A stretch of DNA of 64,000 nucleotides, from positions 62,001-126,000 of the forward strand of contig NZ_JBHZOL010000004.1 of NCBI RefSeq assembly GCF_042788235.1. Direction: 5' to 3'. Source of the stretch: Sphaerothrix epifaneia (GTDB lineage Bacteria; Cyanobacteriota; Cyanobacteriia; Phormidesmidales; Phormidesmidaceae). The translations under genes were made by a program, and so were the position numbers. The notes beneath the pieces were generated by a model. It saw only the letters and a program-made list of their open reading frames with translations. It was not told the origin of the DNA and ran no database searches. Positions 50,801-60,025 of the stretch are shown piece after piece. Each line of letters begins with the position of its first letter. The first letter of the stretch is position 1.

Positions 50801-52030
50801 TCAGCGATCGCGCGACGCTGCAAATCCCTGGTAGCGGCGTCCGCGCCACTGGGTGGGCGTTTGAGTGGAAGAGAGATAAATGCGATAAACCGCCAGTAGG
50901 TCAGCCAGCGGCGATAGCCAAAAAGCCCACTTAGCCTGGGCTTGGCTGAAGTCATAGGAAGCGGCGATGGCAAAATTTAAGGCTATTCGTATCAATATCA
51001 GACTGAGATTAAGACCCAATGCGATCGCCAAAACGGGCGATCGCAGATCTAAGCACCAGCTTGCCATCAGCAGCGGGAGCAGCAGCCAGGGTAAGCCCTG
51101 CACGGCTGAGAGAAACCACAAATCACCCCACTTTTGCGCCGCTGAAGCCGCGTCTTTTAAGTCCAGCGATCGGCCCCATTCTCGCCAGGTTTCGGCGGCT
51201 CCTTCATACATACGCACCTTGAGCAAGTGAGCGCCATCGAGAAAGCCAACTTTGGCACCGTGAGCAGCAGCCTGTCGTGCCAGCGTCACATCGTCACAAA
51301 AAGAACGGCGGGCACTGCTGTAGCCCCCCATTTCAACTAACAGCGATTGCCGACAGAGAAAACACTGGCCGTTAGCCATCACTCGTTCAGGCGGCGTTAA
51401 CCCATTACCAGCAGGCCCAAAGCGATAGATGAGTGTCATCAACAGCGCTGGCTGTAGCCACAACTCGCCAGCGTGCTTGAGGATAAAACGAGGCGCAAGA
51501 GAGACTAAATCGTAGCCCTGCGTTTCAGCCGTCCGCACCAAAGCCGCCACCAGACCCGGTTGCGGGTAGGTATCAGCATCAATGCCCAAAATCCAGCGAC
51601 TGGCGGCATCGCTATGCAAAAAGCCAGTTTGTAGCGCCCAAGGCCGACCTACCCAATCAGGCGGCAGCGCCGCATCCCTCAGTAACCGTACCCTCGGATC
51701 TTTAGCCGCCACCGACTTAACCAGGTCTGGTGTGCCATCATCCGAGTGGCTATCGACAACTAAGATCTCTCGGACTTCGTAGGTTTGCTGCCCTAACCCG
51801 GCCAAACACGGCCCAACCCGGCCAACCTCATTCAGCGTCGGCACAATGACGCTAACGGTGCCCAGCAAATCTAGCGTAGGCCGTTGGGGTTGCAGCGGTG
51901 GCTGGCGAGTTGGCCCCTGCATTAGCCGAGCTAACAGTAAAGCCACGGCTGGAAGCTGGTAAGCCAAAACCAGCAGCGCTCCAGCGCTCAAAGCGATCAC
52001 CCCATCAAAGTCAGGCTGCAAAATCAACAA
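50801..52030 (-). CDS. cruG: CruG-type carotenoid glycosyltransferase (GT2)
   Basis: 409 residues from a TTG at 52030 (a GTG slightly downstream is an alternative). A membrane helix is followed by a GT2 domain with VSVIVPTLNEVGRVGPCL, LVVDSHSDDGTPDL and the DAD-type motif GIDADTYPQPG; membrane helices recur at the C-terminus. It begins 9 bases after the cruF stop, and that pairing identifies it as CruG, the 2'-O-glycosyltransferase of myxol glycosides. Without the neighbour it would only be a GT2 enzyme. Confidence 0.85.
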   Translation of the reverse strand: MLILQPDFDGVIALSAGALLVLAYQLPAVALLLARLMQGPTRQPPLQPQRPTLDLLGTVSVIVPTLNEVGRVGPCLAGLGQQTYEVREILVVDSHSDDGTPDLVKSVAAKDPRVRLLRDAALPPDWVGRPWALQTGFLHSDAASRWILGIDADTYPQPGLVAALVRTAETQGYDLVSLAPRFILKHAGELWLQPALLMTLIYRFGPAGNGLTPPERVMANGQCFLCRQSLLVEMGGYSSARRSFCDDVTLARQAAAHGAKVGFLDGAHLLKVRMYEGAAETWREWGRSLDLKDAASAAQKWGDLWFLSAVQGLPWLLLPLLMASWCLDLRSPVLAIALGLNLSLILIRIALNFAIAASYDFSQAQAKWAFWLSPLADLLAVYRIYLSSTQTPTQWRGRRYQGFAASRDR

Positions 52031-52039
52031 TTGTCCAAA

Positions 52040-52987
52040 CTATTTGTGGGGAATTGCCCCTACGGGCGGAGAAATTTCATCGTCTTGAGTAAAGGCTTGC
52101 ATCTGGCTACCCTGCCACGGGGTTAGTTCGGGTGTCACCATAAACCAGCACAGCACCGCCGGAATGGCCCCTGCTGCTAGCCCCAACAAGACGGGTACGG
52201 TAATGCCAGAACCCAAACTCATCAGCATTGCAAAGGCAAAATTAGCCAAATAAACAGCCAAGGGCGTTGTTAGCTGCGATCGCGTTAAACGCTGTACGGG
52301 TTGTTGTCCTCGCCAGAGAAAAGCCGCCACGCTCATAAACAAAGCGCCAGTGCCCAACCAGCCTGCAAAGTTTTGATAAGGCATACCAAAGAAAGCCCCT
52401 GGCCGATGCCAAAACCAAAAGGGCATTGCCGTTTGACTCATGGCGGGATCTAAAACAAAATCCCACGAGGTCAGCAACCCTGCCCCCAGCAAAATACTGC
52501 CGACCTGCCAAACCCCGGTGGGTAGCCACAGACCATCGCGCAGTCGCTGCTGGCAAGACAAGCCAGAACGGGCTAGCAAGTAAGCTGAAAAGCCTAAGTA
52601 AAACCAGGATAGAGGAATGGTAAAGGGAACTAACCCAGCAATTTTGTAACCTAAACCATTGAGATAGCTGTAATGCCCAAAGGGAAAACCAGTGCTCGTG
52701 CCAAGCAGTTCGCTACTGAGGGAAATTGTCAACGCTGGAATCATAAAGCCCAGTAAAGTCCGCAATCCCAACAACCGATAGCCATACAAGCCAACGGCGA
52801 TCGCGCCTAAAACGATATAAACAACGCCCCCGCCTGCCATACTCCAGCGAAACATCAGTGGGCCTGCTGGAATATTGGCTAAAAACTCAGGATGAGGCAT
52901 CACCCAAAGCAGTCCAGCCAAGCCAAACGCCATAGAGACAATATGCCCCCACAAGCAAAACCGCTCAATTGCCATTAATCGATTCAT
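52040..52987 (-). CDS. cruF: CruF, carotenoid 1',2'-hydratase
   Basis: 315 residues from ATG 52987, preceded by a GGGA site at good spacing (53002 and a GTG at 53005 are alternatives). About seven to eight membrane helices and the DUF422 signature GTSTGFPFGHYSYLNGLG, VPFTIPLSWF and DPAMSQTAMPFWFWH. CruF hydrates the psi end of gamma-carotene-type precursors in myxol and related synthesis. Its stop is 9 bases from cruG, so both act in one pathway. Confidence 0.9.
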   Translation of the reverse strand: MNRLMAIERFCLWGHIVSMAFGLAGLLWVMPHPEFLANIPAGPLMFRWSMAGGGVVYIVLGAIAVGLYGYRLLGLRTLLGFMIPALTISLSSELLGTSTGFPFGHYSYLNGLGYKIAGLVPFTIPLSWFYLGFSAYLLARSGLSCQQRLRDGLWLPTGVWQVGSILLGAGLLTSWDFVLDPAMSQTAMPFWFWHRPGAFFGMPYQNFAGWLGTGALFMSVAAFLWRGQQPVQRLTRSQLTTPLAVYLANFAFAMLMSLGSGITVPVLLGLAAGAIPAVLCWFMVTPELTPWQGSQMQAFTQDDEISPPVGAIPHK

Positions 52988-53260
52988 TACAATTTCCCGC
53001 ATCACACTGCACTGAGGCTAGCTTTTGTCCGTAACACTTTTTGTCAGAGAAAAGGCATTTCTGAGATCGTGCCTCAAATTATAAGTTTTGTAAACAGTTG
53101 ATGAAGTTTCCGGTGGGTTGGCAGAAGCCGTTAAGGTCTGATTCAGCCTCTTAAGGGGTAAGGCGAAGGCAGCGCTAAGAATTTTAGCGGCATTTCCCCA
53201 TCGTTCTATAGACTCTTTATCAGGAATCTCTGTGTAATTTCAGCCCAGTGAGGAAGTTCG

Positions 53261-54430
53261 GTGAGTGTAGGAATTGCTTTTTTGATGGGTGTGATCGTCA
53301 TCCTTGTCGGGGTGGCGATCGCGATTGAGTCTCAATATCGGCGGCGACCCGGAAATGCGCTGGCGTTTGTCGCAGGTCAGTGGAATTTAGAAACTTACTC
53401 CCCCAATCACTATGTCATTGTCGGCGAACCGCAGCTAGTGAATCAAACGCGATCGCTCGAAATCATGGTACCGGAGGTTGAGGTTGAAGCCACGCTGCTC
53501 TCCGGCAATTCCTTAGAGGCGGTAAAGCTGCAAACCCGCCTGATACCTCGTCATCCCGACGCCCCTGCCCGTGCCGACAACTACTGGTTTGGCTACATCG
53601 TCAAAGTAGGCAAAACGACGCAGATGGAAATTACCGTCGATATCCAGGGGCCAGATCTGACTCGGCTCAAAGCCCTATGGCTGCGCGTTCATTATGTCAC
53701 TTACGGCCCTCAAGGGCGCATTCCTAAAACAGGTCATGTGATTGTGCCACTCCAGTTTCCTGACCCGGAAGCGGCCAAAAACTGGCGCAGTACCGAAGTT
53801 GCTGAGCGCCTACCCGTTGCCACCCACCTGCTCACCCATTTAGACGATCCGGTAGCGGTGGTAAAGCGTTACGTCATGCCCCACGCCAAAGCCGGAGACA
53901 TTGTTACTATAGGAGAGACACCTGTTGCCATCATGCAGGGGCGCTGGCGGCATCCGTCAACGGTAAAACCGGGCTGGGTGGCGCGGCGGTTGTGCTATTA
54001 CTTTATGCCAACTTCTAGCTTGGCAACGGCCTGCGGTATGCAAACTCTGGTAGATATCGTTGGCCCGTGGCGGGTTGTCTATGCTTTTGTTGCCGGGGCG
54101 ATCGCCAAGCAAGTTTTGGGTAAACCCGGTATGTTTTATCAGCTTGCCGGAGAACAAGCCCGACTGATTGACGATGTTACTGGCACGCTCCCCCCTTACG
54201 ATCAATTTATCGTCCTGGGGCCAAGCCAGCCAGAGCAGGTAGTTACCGCTATTTTGCAGGAAACAGGACTAGAAGCCGCCATTGTAGACGTCAACGACTT
54301 GAAAGCAGTTAAGATATTGGCATCGACTCCGGGTGTTGATCCAGAAGCCCTCAGCCAAGCTTTGATTGATAACCCAGCCGGTAATGCTGATGAGCAAACC
54401 CCCTTAGTGCTGATTCGACCCAAAATTTAG
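53261..54430 (+). CDS. F420-0:gamma-glutamyl ligase-like protein
   Basis: 389 residues from a GTG. One membrane helix at the N-terminus (about 4-22), an all-beta region with VQ-type strands (60-170), then the CofE/FbiB-like core: LPVATHLLTHLDD...KAGDIVTIGETPVAIMQGRW, VDIVGPWRVVYAFVAGAIAKQVLGKPGMFYQLAG, DDVTGTLPPYDQFIVLGP. CofE adds glutamates to coenzyme F420. Cyanobacteria generally lack the full F420 pathway, so the substrate is unclear. It precedes the GNAT gene by about 90 bases. Confidence 0.82.
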   Translation: MSVGIAFLMGVIVILVGVAIAIESQYRRRPGNALAFVAGQWNLETYSPNHYVIVGEPQLVNQTRSLEIMVPEVEVEATLLSGNSLEAVKLQTRLIPRHPDAPARADNYWFGYIVKVGKTTQMEITVDIQGPDLTRLKALWLRVHYVTYGPQGRIPKTGHVIVPLQFPDPEAAKNWRSTEVAERLPVATHLLTHLDDPVAVVKRYVMPHAKAGDIVTIGETPVAIMQGRWRHPSTVKPGWVARRLCYYFMPTSSLATACGMQTLVDIVGPWRVVYAFVAGAIAKQVLGKPGMFYQLAGEQARLIDDVTGTLPPYDQFIVLGPSQPEQVVTAILQETGLEAAIVDVNDLKAVKILASTPGVDPEALSQALIDNPAGNADEQTPLVLIRPKI

Positions 54431-54521
54431 GAATAATTATTCGGGCTGATACTCTTTAGCCCCCAGCCACTCCGCATCTGGTCGCATCGCCGCCCTTAGT
54501 TCTCTCACCCTAACGCACCTT

Positions 54522-55778
54522 ATGCCTGCACACTCTCAAAATGTCGTCATTCGCCCCATTCAGTATCGAGATTTGGATGCTTTGGCGGCGTGTGGCGAAG
54601 GCACACTAGAATCGGGTGACCCAGTCGATGCCGCTGAGATTAGTCAATTTTTGGCTCAAGTACGGCAGTGGTATGGGCCTCTCAAGTTTTTGAGCTTGTT
54701 TCCTAATCCGCTGCAAAAGCTACTTTCGGTATACGTCGCCGAGCGAGAAGGCAAAATCTGCGGCATGATTCAAGTTTCGCCTTTTAATCACACTCGCAGC
54801 ACTTGGGAAATTCAGCGCATTGCTATCAACGGGGCGGTTGGCTCCAGTTTTACGGTTGTTGGCTCACAGCTTTTGCGCTACTGCTTTGAAAAGCTGTGGG
54901 AAGCCCGCACCTGGTTAACCGAAGTTAACGTTAACAACAAGTCAGCCCTGGCGCTTTATCGCCAAAATGGGTTTCAGCCGCTAGCGCAGGTCACTTACTG
55001 GTCAATTGCCTCGGAGGTGTTGAGCGAACTCGCTACCCGCGAACCTGACCTCCCCAACTTGTTGCCTGTTAGCAACGCCGACGCCCAACTGCTCTATCAG
55101 CTAGATACGGCTGCCATGCCGCCGCTGGTGAGGCAGGTCTTTGACCACCAAATTCAGGACTTTAAGACCAACCCAGTGCAGTCTATGACTCAAGGCATGA
55201 GTCAGTGGATGAACCGCGCCGAAGTAATCAGCGCCTATGTATTTGAGCCACAGCGTAAAGCGGCAATTGGCCGTTTTGAGTTACGTGCTTGCCGGGATGG
55301 TTCTCGGCCTCACTCGGCACAGCTTATTGTTCATCCCGCCTATACTTGGCTTTACCCGGAACTACTGACACAGATGGCGCAAGTGCTGCGGGCATATCCC
55401 AGCAACGAGTTGCACCTGTCCTCCCGCGACTATCAGCCAGAACGAGAAGAGGTTTTTGCTCAGGTGGGGGCGGTGCAAATTGAGCATGGTTTAATGATGT
55501 CGCGTTCAGTTTGGCACAAGCTGCGAGAATCTAAAGCCATTTCTTTAGAAGGGTTGCAGCTACCGGATGTTTTACAAGGGTTGCAGCCTTCTGGTAAGCC
55601 TGTGCCTGGGCGAATTTCCTGGGCGGCTGACCAAGCTTTTCACGCTGACGCCAATCGCAGTCAGTACCGGGCAGCAAAGCCGGGACAGGCTAAAGAACAT
55701 TCGAGTGAGTCTGATCGCCTTGCTAACTCCAGCGAAGCTGGACTTGGCGATCGCCGTCCGTTAGATTCAGCAGATTAA
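54522..55778 (+). CDS. GNAT family N-acetyltransferase
   Basis: 418 residues. The first 170 residues form a GNAT domain: VVIRPIQYRDLDALAAC, IQRIAINGAVGSSFTVVGSQL near the acetyl-CoA site and EVNVNNKSALALYRQNGFQP at the end. A second, weaker GNAT-like half follows (180-345), and the last 60 residues are low complexity. Substrate unknown. It opens the GNAT-ruvX-DUF3727-mltG-yqeG-proB run. Confidence 0.85.
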   Translation: MPAHSQNVVIRPIQYRDLDALAACGEGTLESGDPVDAAEISQFLAQVRQWYGPLKFLSLFPNPLQKLLSVYVAEREGKICGMIQVSPFNHTRSTWEIQRIAINGAVGSSFTVVGSQLLRYCFEKLWEARTWLTEVNVNNKSALALYRQNGFQPLAQVTYWSIASEVLSELATREPDLPNLLPVSNADAQLLYQLDTAAMPPLVRQVFDHQIQDFKTNPVQSMTQGMSQWMNRAEVISAYVFEPQRKAAIGRFELRACRDGSRPHSAQLIVHPAYTWLYPELLTQMAQVLRAYPSNELHLSSRDYQPEREEVFAQVGAVQIEHGLMMSRSVWHKLRESKAISLEGLQLPDVLQGLQPSGKPVPGRISWAADQAFHADANRSQYRAAKPGQAKEHSSESDRLANSSEAGLGDRRPLDSAD

Positions 55779-55845
55779 GGATGGCAGCACCGCTCCCCTA
55801 GCAGCGTATGATCAAGGCGGATGGGGGCGATTGTTTTTGGGGTCT

Positions 55846-56271
55846 ATGGTTTCAGCACTGGGGCTAGATATTGGTCGGAAGCGGATTGGGGTAGCTGGCT
55901 GCGATCGCACGGGTCTGGTTGCTTCTGGGCTGACGACTCTAGAGTGCCGTTCGCTTGAAGAGGTGATTGCGCGCTTGCGGCAGCTTGTTCAAGAACGCTC
56001 AGTTGAAATTTTAGTTGTTGGTGTACCGTATTCAATGGATGGTAAGCTGGGCTTTCAAGCCAAACAGGTGCAAAAGGTTGCCCACCGCCTAGCTCGAACC
56101 CTGCATCTACCTGTCGAGTTTGTAGATGAACGACTTAGCTCCTTTCAAGCTGAACAGCTAATTTTAGCTGAACGTCGCTCTCCCTCTCGCCACAAGGCGC
56201 TCATTGATCGCAAGGCGGCAGCTATTATTTTGCAGCAGTGGCTCGATCACCGTCGAATGGCTGCGAAATAG
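55846..56271 (+). CDS. ruvX: Holliday junction resolvase-like RuvX (YqgF)
   Basis: 141 residues from ATG 55846. RNase H-like fold with LGLDIGRKRIGVAGCDRTGLVAS, the acidic residues of VVGVPYSMDGKLG, and VEFVDERLSSFQAE. RuvX is an essential nuclease family member, implicated in rRNA processing and Holliday-junction resolution. It is close to the GNAT gene (67 bases) and the DUF3727 gene (39 bases). Confidence 0.93.
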   Translation: MVSALGLDIGRKRIGVAGCDRTGLVASGLTTLECRSLEEVIARLRQLVQERSVEILVVGVPYSMDGKLGFQAKQVQKVAHRLARTLHLPVEFVDERLSSFQAEQLILAERRSPSRHKALIDRKAAAIILQQWLDHRRMAAK

Positions 56272-56310
56272 CCAGTTGTTTAAGATTTGGGCCAGCGAGG
56301 AGTATTTTTC

Positions 56311-56874
56311 ATGGCGGATGAAGCGAACGAAATGCGGGATGCCGAGGTCATTCTAGCTGATGAGGCTGGGCGATCGCTGCCCTGCTTCATTGAACAAACA
56401 ATTCCTATTGAAGATCAGGAGTATTTGCTGCTCATACCCGTTGATGCCCCCATTGAGATTTTCATGTGGCAGGCTGACCCCGACAGCGACGATGAAGACG
56501 AGGTGTTAGTAGATGTGGATGAAGCGGACATTGATAGTTTGTTTGCCACCGCTAGGGCTGTCTTAGCCGAGCAAGATCTGATTTTGCAACGCACTGCCCT
56601 TACCCTCACCGCTGCGGGTAATTTGCCTGAGCCTAACGATGAAGACTGCTTCACGCTAGAAGTCGATGAAGGCCCAGATCCGCAAACGGAAGAATTTCAG
56701 ATTTTGGCCACCTTTTTTCAAGACGACCAGGAATATACCCTCTGCACGCCGCTAGAACCGCTGTTATTTTTTGCCAAAGAAAATGCGGTTGGCGACATTG
56801 AACTGGTTACGCCTGAAGAGTTTCAGCAAGTTCGCTTACAAATTGAGGACAAACTGTTCGACGTTTTGGATTAG
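56311..56874 (+). CDS. DUF3727-containing protein
   Basis: 187 residues from ATG 56311 (the reading from 56287 starts inside the spacer). Two related acidic halves: a DUF1292-like one (EVILADEAGRSLPCFIEQ...YLLLIPVDAPIEIFMW) and a second (FQILATFFQDDQEYTLCTPLEPLLFFAKE). The family is common in cyanobacteria and chloroplasts, typically between ruvX and mltG; function not known to me. Soluble and highly acidic. Confidence 0.85.
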   Translation: MADEANEMRDAEVILADEAGRSLPCFIEQTIPIEDQEYLLLIPVDAPIEIFMWQADPDSDDEDEVLVDVDEADIDSLFATARAVLAEQDLILQRTALTLTAAGNLPEPNDEDCFTLEVDEGPDPQTEEFQILATFFQDDQEYTLCTPLEPLLFFAKENAVGDIELVTPEEFQQVRLQIEDKLFDVLD

Positions 56875-56898
56875 AATATCGGCGTTGAAAGTCAGGGT

Positions 56899-58038
56899 AT
56901 GAAGGCGCCAGCGCAATTTCTAGAGGACTCATTAGGTACCGCTATGAAATCACGGGTCTGGAAAGGGCTGTTTTATTTACTCTTGCTGCCCGCCGCGATC
57001 GCCTTTAGTGGCTGGCAAGGTTGGTCTTGGTGGAGTTGGGCCACCGATCCGGTGGAACCTTTTTCGGCGGCGGAGAGCAGCAGCGAGGGGTTAACCTCTT
57101 CGGTGCAAATTGAAATTCCTTTAGGCACCTCTAGCCAACAAATTGGCCGTGATTTAGAGGCAGCGGGTGTGATTCGCTCTTCTACCGCCTGGGATTTGTG
57201 GACGCGCTGGCAGCTCTTTCGCCAACCCGAAGGCGGCTATCAGGCGGGCACCTACGTTCTCTCCCCGGCTCAATCCTTACAAGATATTGCCAACATCCTT
57301 TGGTCTGGGGATGTGGTAACCCGTAGCTTTACCATTCCTGAAGGCTGGAACCGAGAGCAAATTGCCAGCGCTTTAGCTGCGGAAGGCTTTTTCACGGCTG
57401 AAGAGTTTTTGCAGCTTACTGAAACGATTCCAGTCGAGCGATATCCCTGGCTGCCTGAGCAAATTCCCCATGTAGAGGGCTTTTTATTTCCAGATACCTA
57501 TCAAATCCCGGCAGAGCAGGTTACCCCTGAAGCCATTATGTTTTTAATGCTCGATCGCTTTGAAAATACGGCTTTACCGATCTATCAGGCTCAAGCGCCA
57601 GCGATGGAGTTGCTCGACTGGGTAACGTTGGCTAGCATTGTGGAGAAAGAAGCTGTTATTCCAGAAGAGCGGTCGCTAATTGCTGGTGTCTTTAGCAATC
57701 GATTAGCGGCGGGTATCCCGCTGGGGGCTGACCCGACTGTAGAGTACGGCTTGGGCATTCGTCAGACCCCTGAGAATCCATTAACGCTGTCTCAAGTTCA
57801 AACCCCTAACGCTTACAATACTTATCTCAATGCCGGGTTGCCGCCAACTCCCATTGCCAATCCAGGCTTGGCGAGTTTGGAAGCCAGCCTTAACCCCGCT
57901 GAGACAGATTACTTGTATTTTGTTGCCCGCTATGACGGTACGCACGTCTTTAGCCGGACGCTACAAGAACACGAAGCAGCTCAGGCTCAAATTCGAGATG
58001 AAATTGATCGGCCAGAGGATTCACCCTCGACTAACTAA
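56899..58038 (+). CDS. mltG: Endolytic transglycosylase MltG (YceG)
   Basis: 379 residues from ATG 56899 (ATG 56944 is also possible). A membrane helix near residues 22-40 anchors the protein. The YceG domain has SQQIGRDLEAAGVIRS, WSGDVVTRSFTIPEGW and ASIVEKEAVIPEER, with the catalytic Glu in VEKE, and a closing TPIANPGLASLEASLNP. MltG cuts nascent glycan strands during peptidoglycan synthesis. Confidence 0.95.
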   Translation: MKAPAQFLEDSLGTAMKSRVWKGLFYLLLLPAAIAFSGWQGWSWWSWATDPVEPFSAAESSSEGLTSSVQIEIPLGTSSQQIGRDLEAAGVIRSSTAWDLWTRWQLFRQPEGGYQAGTYVLSPAQSLQDIANILWSGDVVTRSFTIPEGWNREQIASALAAEGFFTAEEFLQLTETIPVERYPWLPEQIPHVEGFLFPDTYQIPAEQVTPEAIMFLMLDRFENTALPIYQAQAPAMELLDWVTLASIVEKEAVIPEERSLIAGVFSNRLAAGIPLGADPTVEYGLGIRQTPENPLTLSQVQTPNAYNTYLNAGLPPTPIANPGLASLEASLNPAETDYLYFVARYDGTHVFSRTLQEHEAAQAQIRDEIDRPEDSPSTN

Positions 58039-58105
58039 CCCGCCAGTAAAAGTGGTATAAGATTACCGCTACCTTTTTAAGAAAACCCTTTACTCCCCGG
58101 ATGTA

Positions 58106-58624
58106 ATGTTTTGGATACAGTGGTTACAGCCCGATCTGGTGCTGGGCGGGCCGGTTTTTCAGATCACGCCTGCTCTGATTAAAGACTACAATTTGCAAGG
58201 TCTGGTGTTAGACGTGGATGAAACGCTGGTGCCGTTTAACGAAGCCCAGGCCACCGTTGAGCTACAGCAATGGATTGAGCAGCTTAAACCGCTGGTGAGT
58301 TTGTGGCTGGTAAGCAATAACATGAACAGCTATCGCATTCGCCGCATTGCTGAAGCGCTGGAAGTGCCTTATATTACCGGGGCTGGTAAGCCTTCGCGCC
58401 GCAAACTCAGAAAGGCTACTGCAGCTATGAACTTGCCGATTGGCCGCATTGCAATGGTGGGCGATCGCTTGTTCACAGACGTTTTGGCTGGAAATCGGCT
58501 GGGCATGTTTACTATTTTGGTGGAGCCGATGGTCAATCCCGCCCGAAAAATGCGCCAGCATCCCATTCGTACCTGTGAAGTCTGGATTTCTCAGCTTCTC
58601 GGCATTTCGCTTAAAGCGCCTTAG
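58106..58624 (+). CDS. YqeG-type HAD-IIIA phosphatase
   Basis: 172 residues. HAD motifs: LVLDVDETLVPFN (nucleophile Asp), VSLWLVSNN, a Lys-containing GAGKPSRRKLRKA and GRIAMVGDRLFTDVLAGN. The YqeG family includes mitochondrial Gep4 (phosphatidylglycerophosphatase), so a role in phosphatidylglycerol synthesis is plausible. Follows mltG by 67 bases. Confidence 0.88.
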   Translation: MFWIQWLQPDLVLGGPVFQITPALIKDYNLQGLVLDVDETLVPFNEAQATVELQQWIEQLKPLVSLWLVSNNMNSYRIRRIAEALEVPYITGAGKPSRRKLRKATAAMNLPIGRIAMVGDRLFTDVLAGNRLGMFTILVEPMVNPARKMRQHPIRTCEVWISQLLGISLKAP

Positions 58625-58848
58625 TCTCAAAAGGGATAATGGCGATCGCGGCTGGATTTTTGATACCTTTCTTTACTTTTGTCTAATCGCCTAAACATAA
58701 AGAAAACATTATGAAACATAACCTCGCTAACAGGGGGGTAGGAGAATATAACTATTCAACGGGATCGGCTTTTATAAAGATCCTGGAGTTTCAATACAAT
58801 TTTATAAACTCATAGGGCGTTGGCTTTGCGAAGCTAGCGCCTTTGTTA

Positions 58849-59982
58849 ATGTCAGTCACTATGCCTTCGTCTCAGACTTTAGTTGTCAAAATTGGCACTT
58901 CTAGCCTCACCCAAACCCCCAGCGGGCACCTAGCCCTCTCTACCATTGCGAGCCTGGTGGAAACTTTGAGTTCGCTGCGTCAGCAAGGGCATCGAGTGAT
59001 TTTGGTTTCTTCTGGGGCGGTAGGCGTTGGCTGCGCGCGACTGGGGTTAACTGAGCGCCCACGCTCAATTTCAATGAAGCAGGCGGTAGCCGCTGTCGGA
59101 CAGGGACGGTTGATGCGGGTTTATGACGATCTGTTTACCACGTTGGGGCAACCGATTGCCCAAGTGTTGCTAACGCGTAGCGACTTGGTGCAGCGATCGC
59201 GCTATGTTAACAGTTACCGTACCTTTCGCCAGCTTCTGCAGTTGGGCGTGATTCCTATCGTCAATGAAAACGATACGGTGGCTGTAGACGAGCTTAAGTT
59301 TGGCGACAACGATACGCTTTCGGCGCAGGTTGCTAGCCTGGTCAACGCTGACTGGCTATTTTTGCTCACCGATGTAGATCGGCTGTACTCGGCAGATCCG
59401 CGATCGAACCCGGATGCTCGCCCAATTAGCCTAGTAGATAAAGTGGCACAATTGGCTGAGTTACAGGTTGAAGTGGGCGATCGCGGTACTCACTGGGGTA
59501 CAGGCGGAATGGTGACCAAAATTGAAGCCGCCCGCATTGCCACAACGGCTGGAATTCGCACCGTTATCACCGACGGCAAAACACCACCCAATCTCACCCG
59601 AATTTTACAAGGGGAAGACCTGGGTACCCACTTTGCCCCTCAGCCTCCGCTGGCCAACGCCCGCAAACGCTGGATTGCCCACGGCTTAGTGCCAGCCGGA
59701 CGGTTGTATCTAGATGAAGGAGCCGTTAAAGCAATTGTGCAGGCGGGGCGATCGCTGCTGGCGGCGGGTATTACTGAACTCGAAGGTGAATTTCAGCCTC
59801 AAGATGCCGTACAGCTTTGCGATCGCACGGGTAAGGAAATTGCTCGCGGCTTAGTCAATTACAGCCACAACGAACTGCAAAAAATTCGGGGAAAACGCTC
59901 TGATCAAATTGCGGCCATTCTGGGTTACGAAGGGGCAGAAACAGTTGTTCACCGCGACAACTTGGTGCTGAGTCTGGCCTAA
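58849..59982 (+). CDS. proB: Glutamate 5-kinase
   Basis: 377 residues from ATG 58849 (ATG 58861 is an equal candidate). Kinase domain with VVKIGTSSLT, VSSGAVGVGCARLG, PIVNENDTVAVDELKFGDND and GTGGMVTKIEAARIA; a C-terminal PUA domain (about 285-370). It phosphorylates glutamate in the first step of proline synthesis. Convergent with urtD, 43 bases between. Confidence 0.96.
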   Translation: MSVTMPSSQTLVVKIGTSSLTQTPSGHLALSTIASLVETLSSLRQQGHRVILVSSGAVGVGCARLGLTERPRSISMKQAVAAVGQGRLMRVYDDLFTTLGQPIAQVLLTRSDLVQRSRYVNSYRTFRQLLQLGVIPIVNENDTVAVDELKFGDNDTLSAQVASLVNADWLFLLTDVDRLYSADPRSNPDARPISLVDKVAQLAELQVEVGDRGTHWGTGGMVTKIEAARIATTAGIRTVITDGKTPPNLTRILQGEDLGTHFAPQPPLANARKRWIAHGLVPAGRLYLDEGAVKAIVQAGRSLLAAGITELEGEFQPQDAVQLCDRTGKEIARGLVNYSHNELQKIRGKRSDQIAAILGYEGAETVVHRDNLVLSLA

Positions 59983-60025
59983 AAAGGCTGTAGCTGCCGT
60001 TGTTGGGCATCCCTTGCTAACGGCG

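Noticed and set aside
58690..58794. 34-codon frame in the yqeG-proB spacer
   Set aside because: No ribosome-binding site and no recognisable composition; left unannotated.
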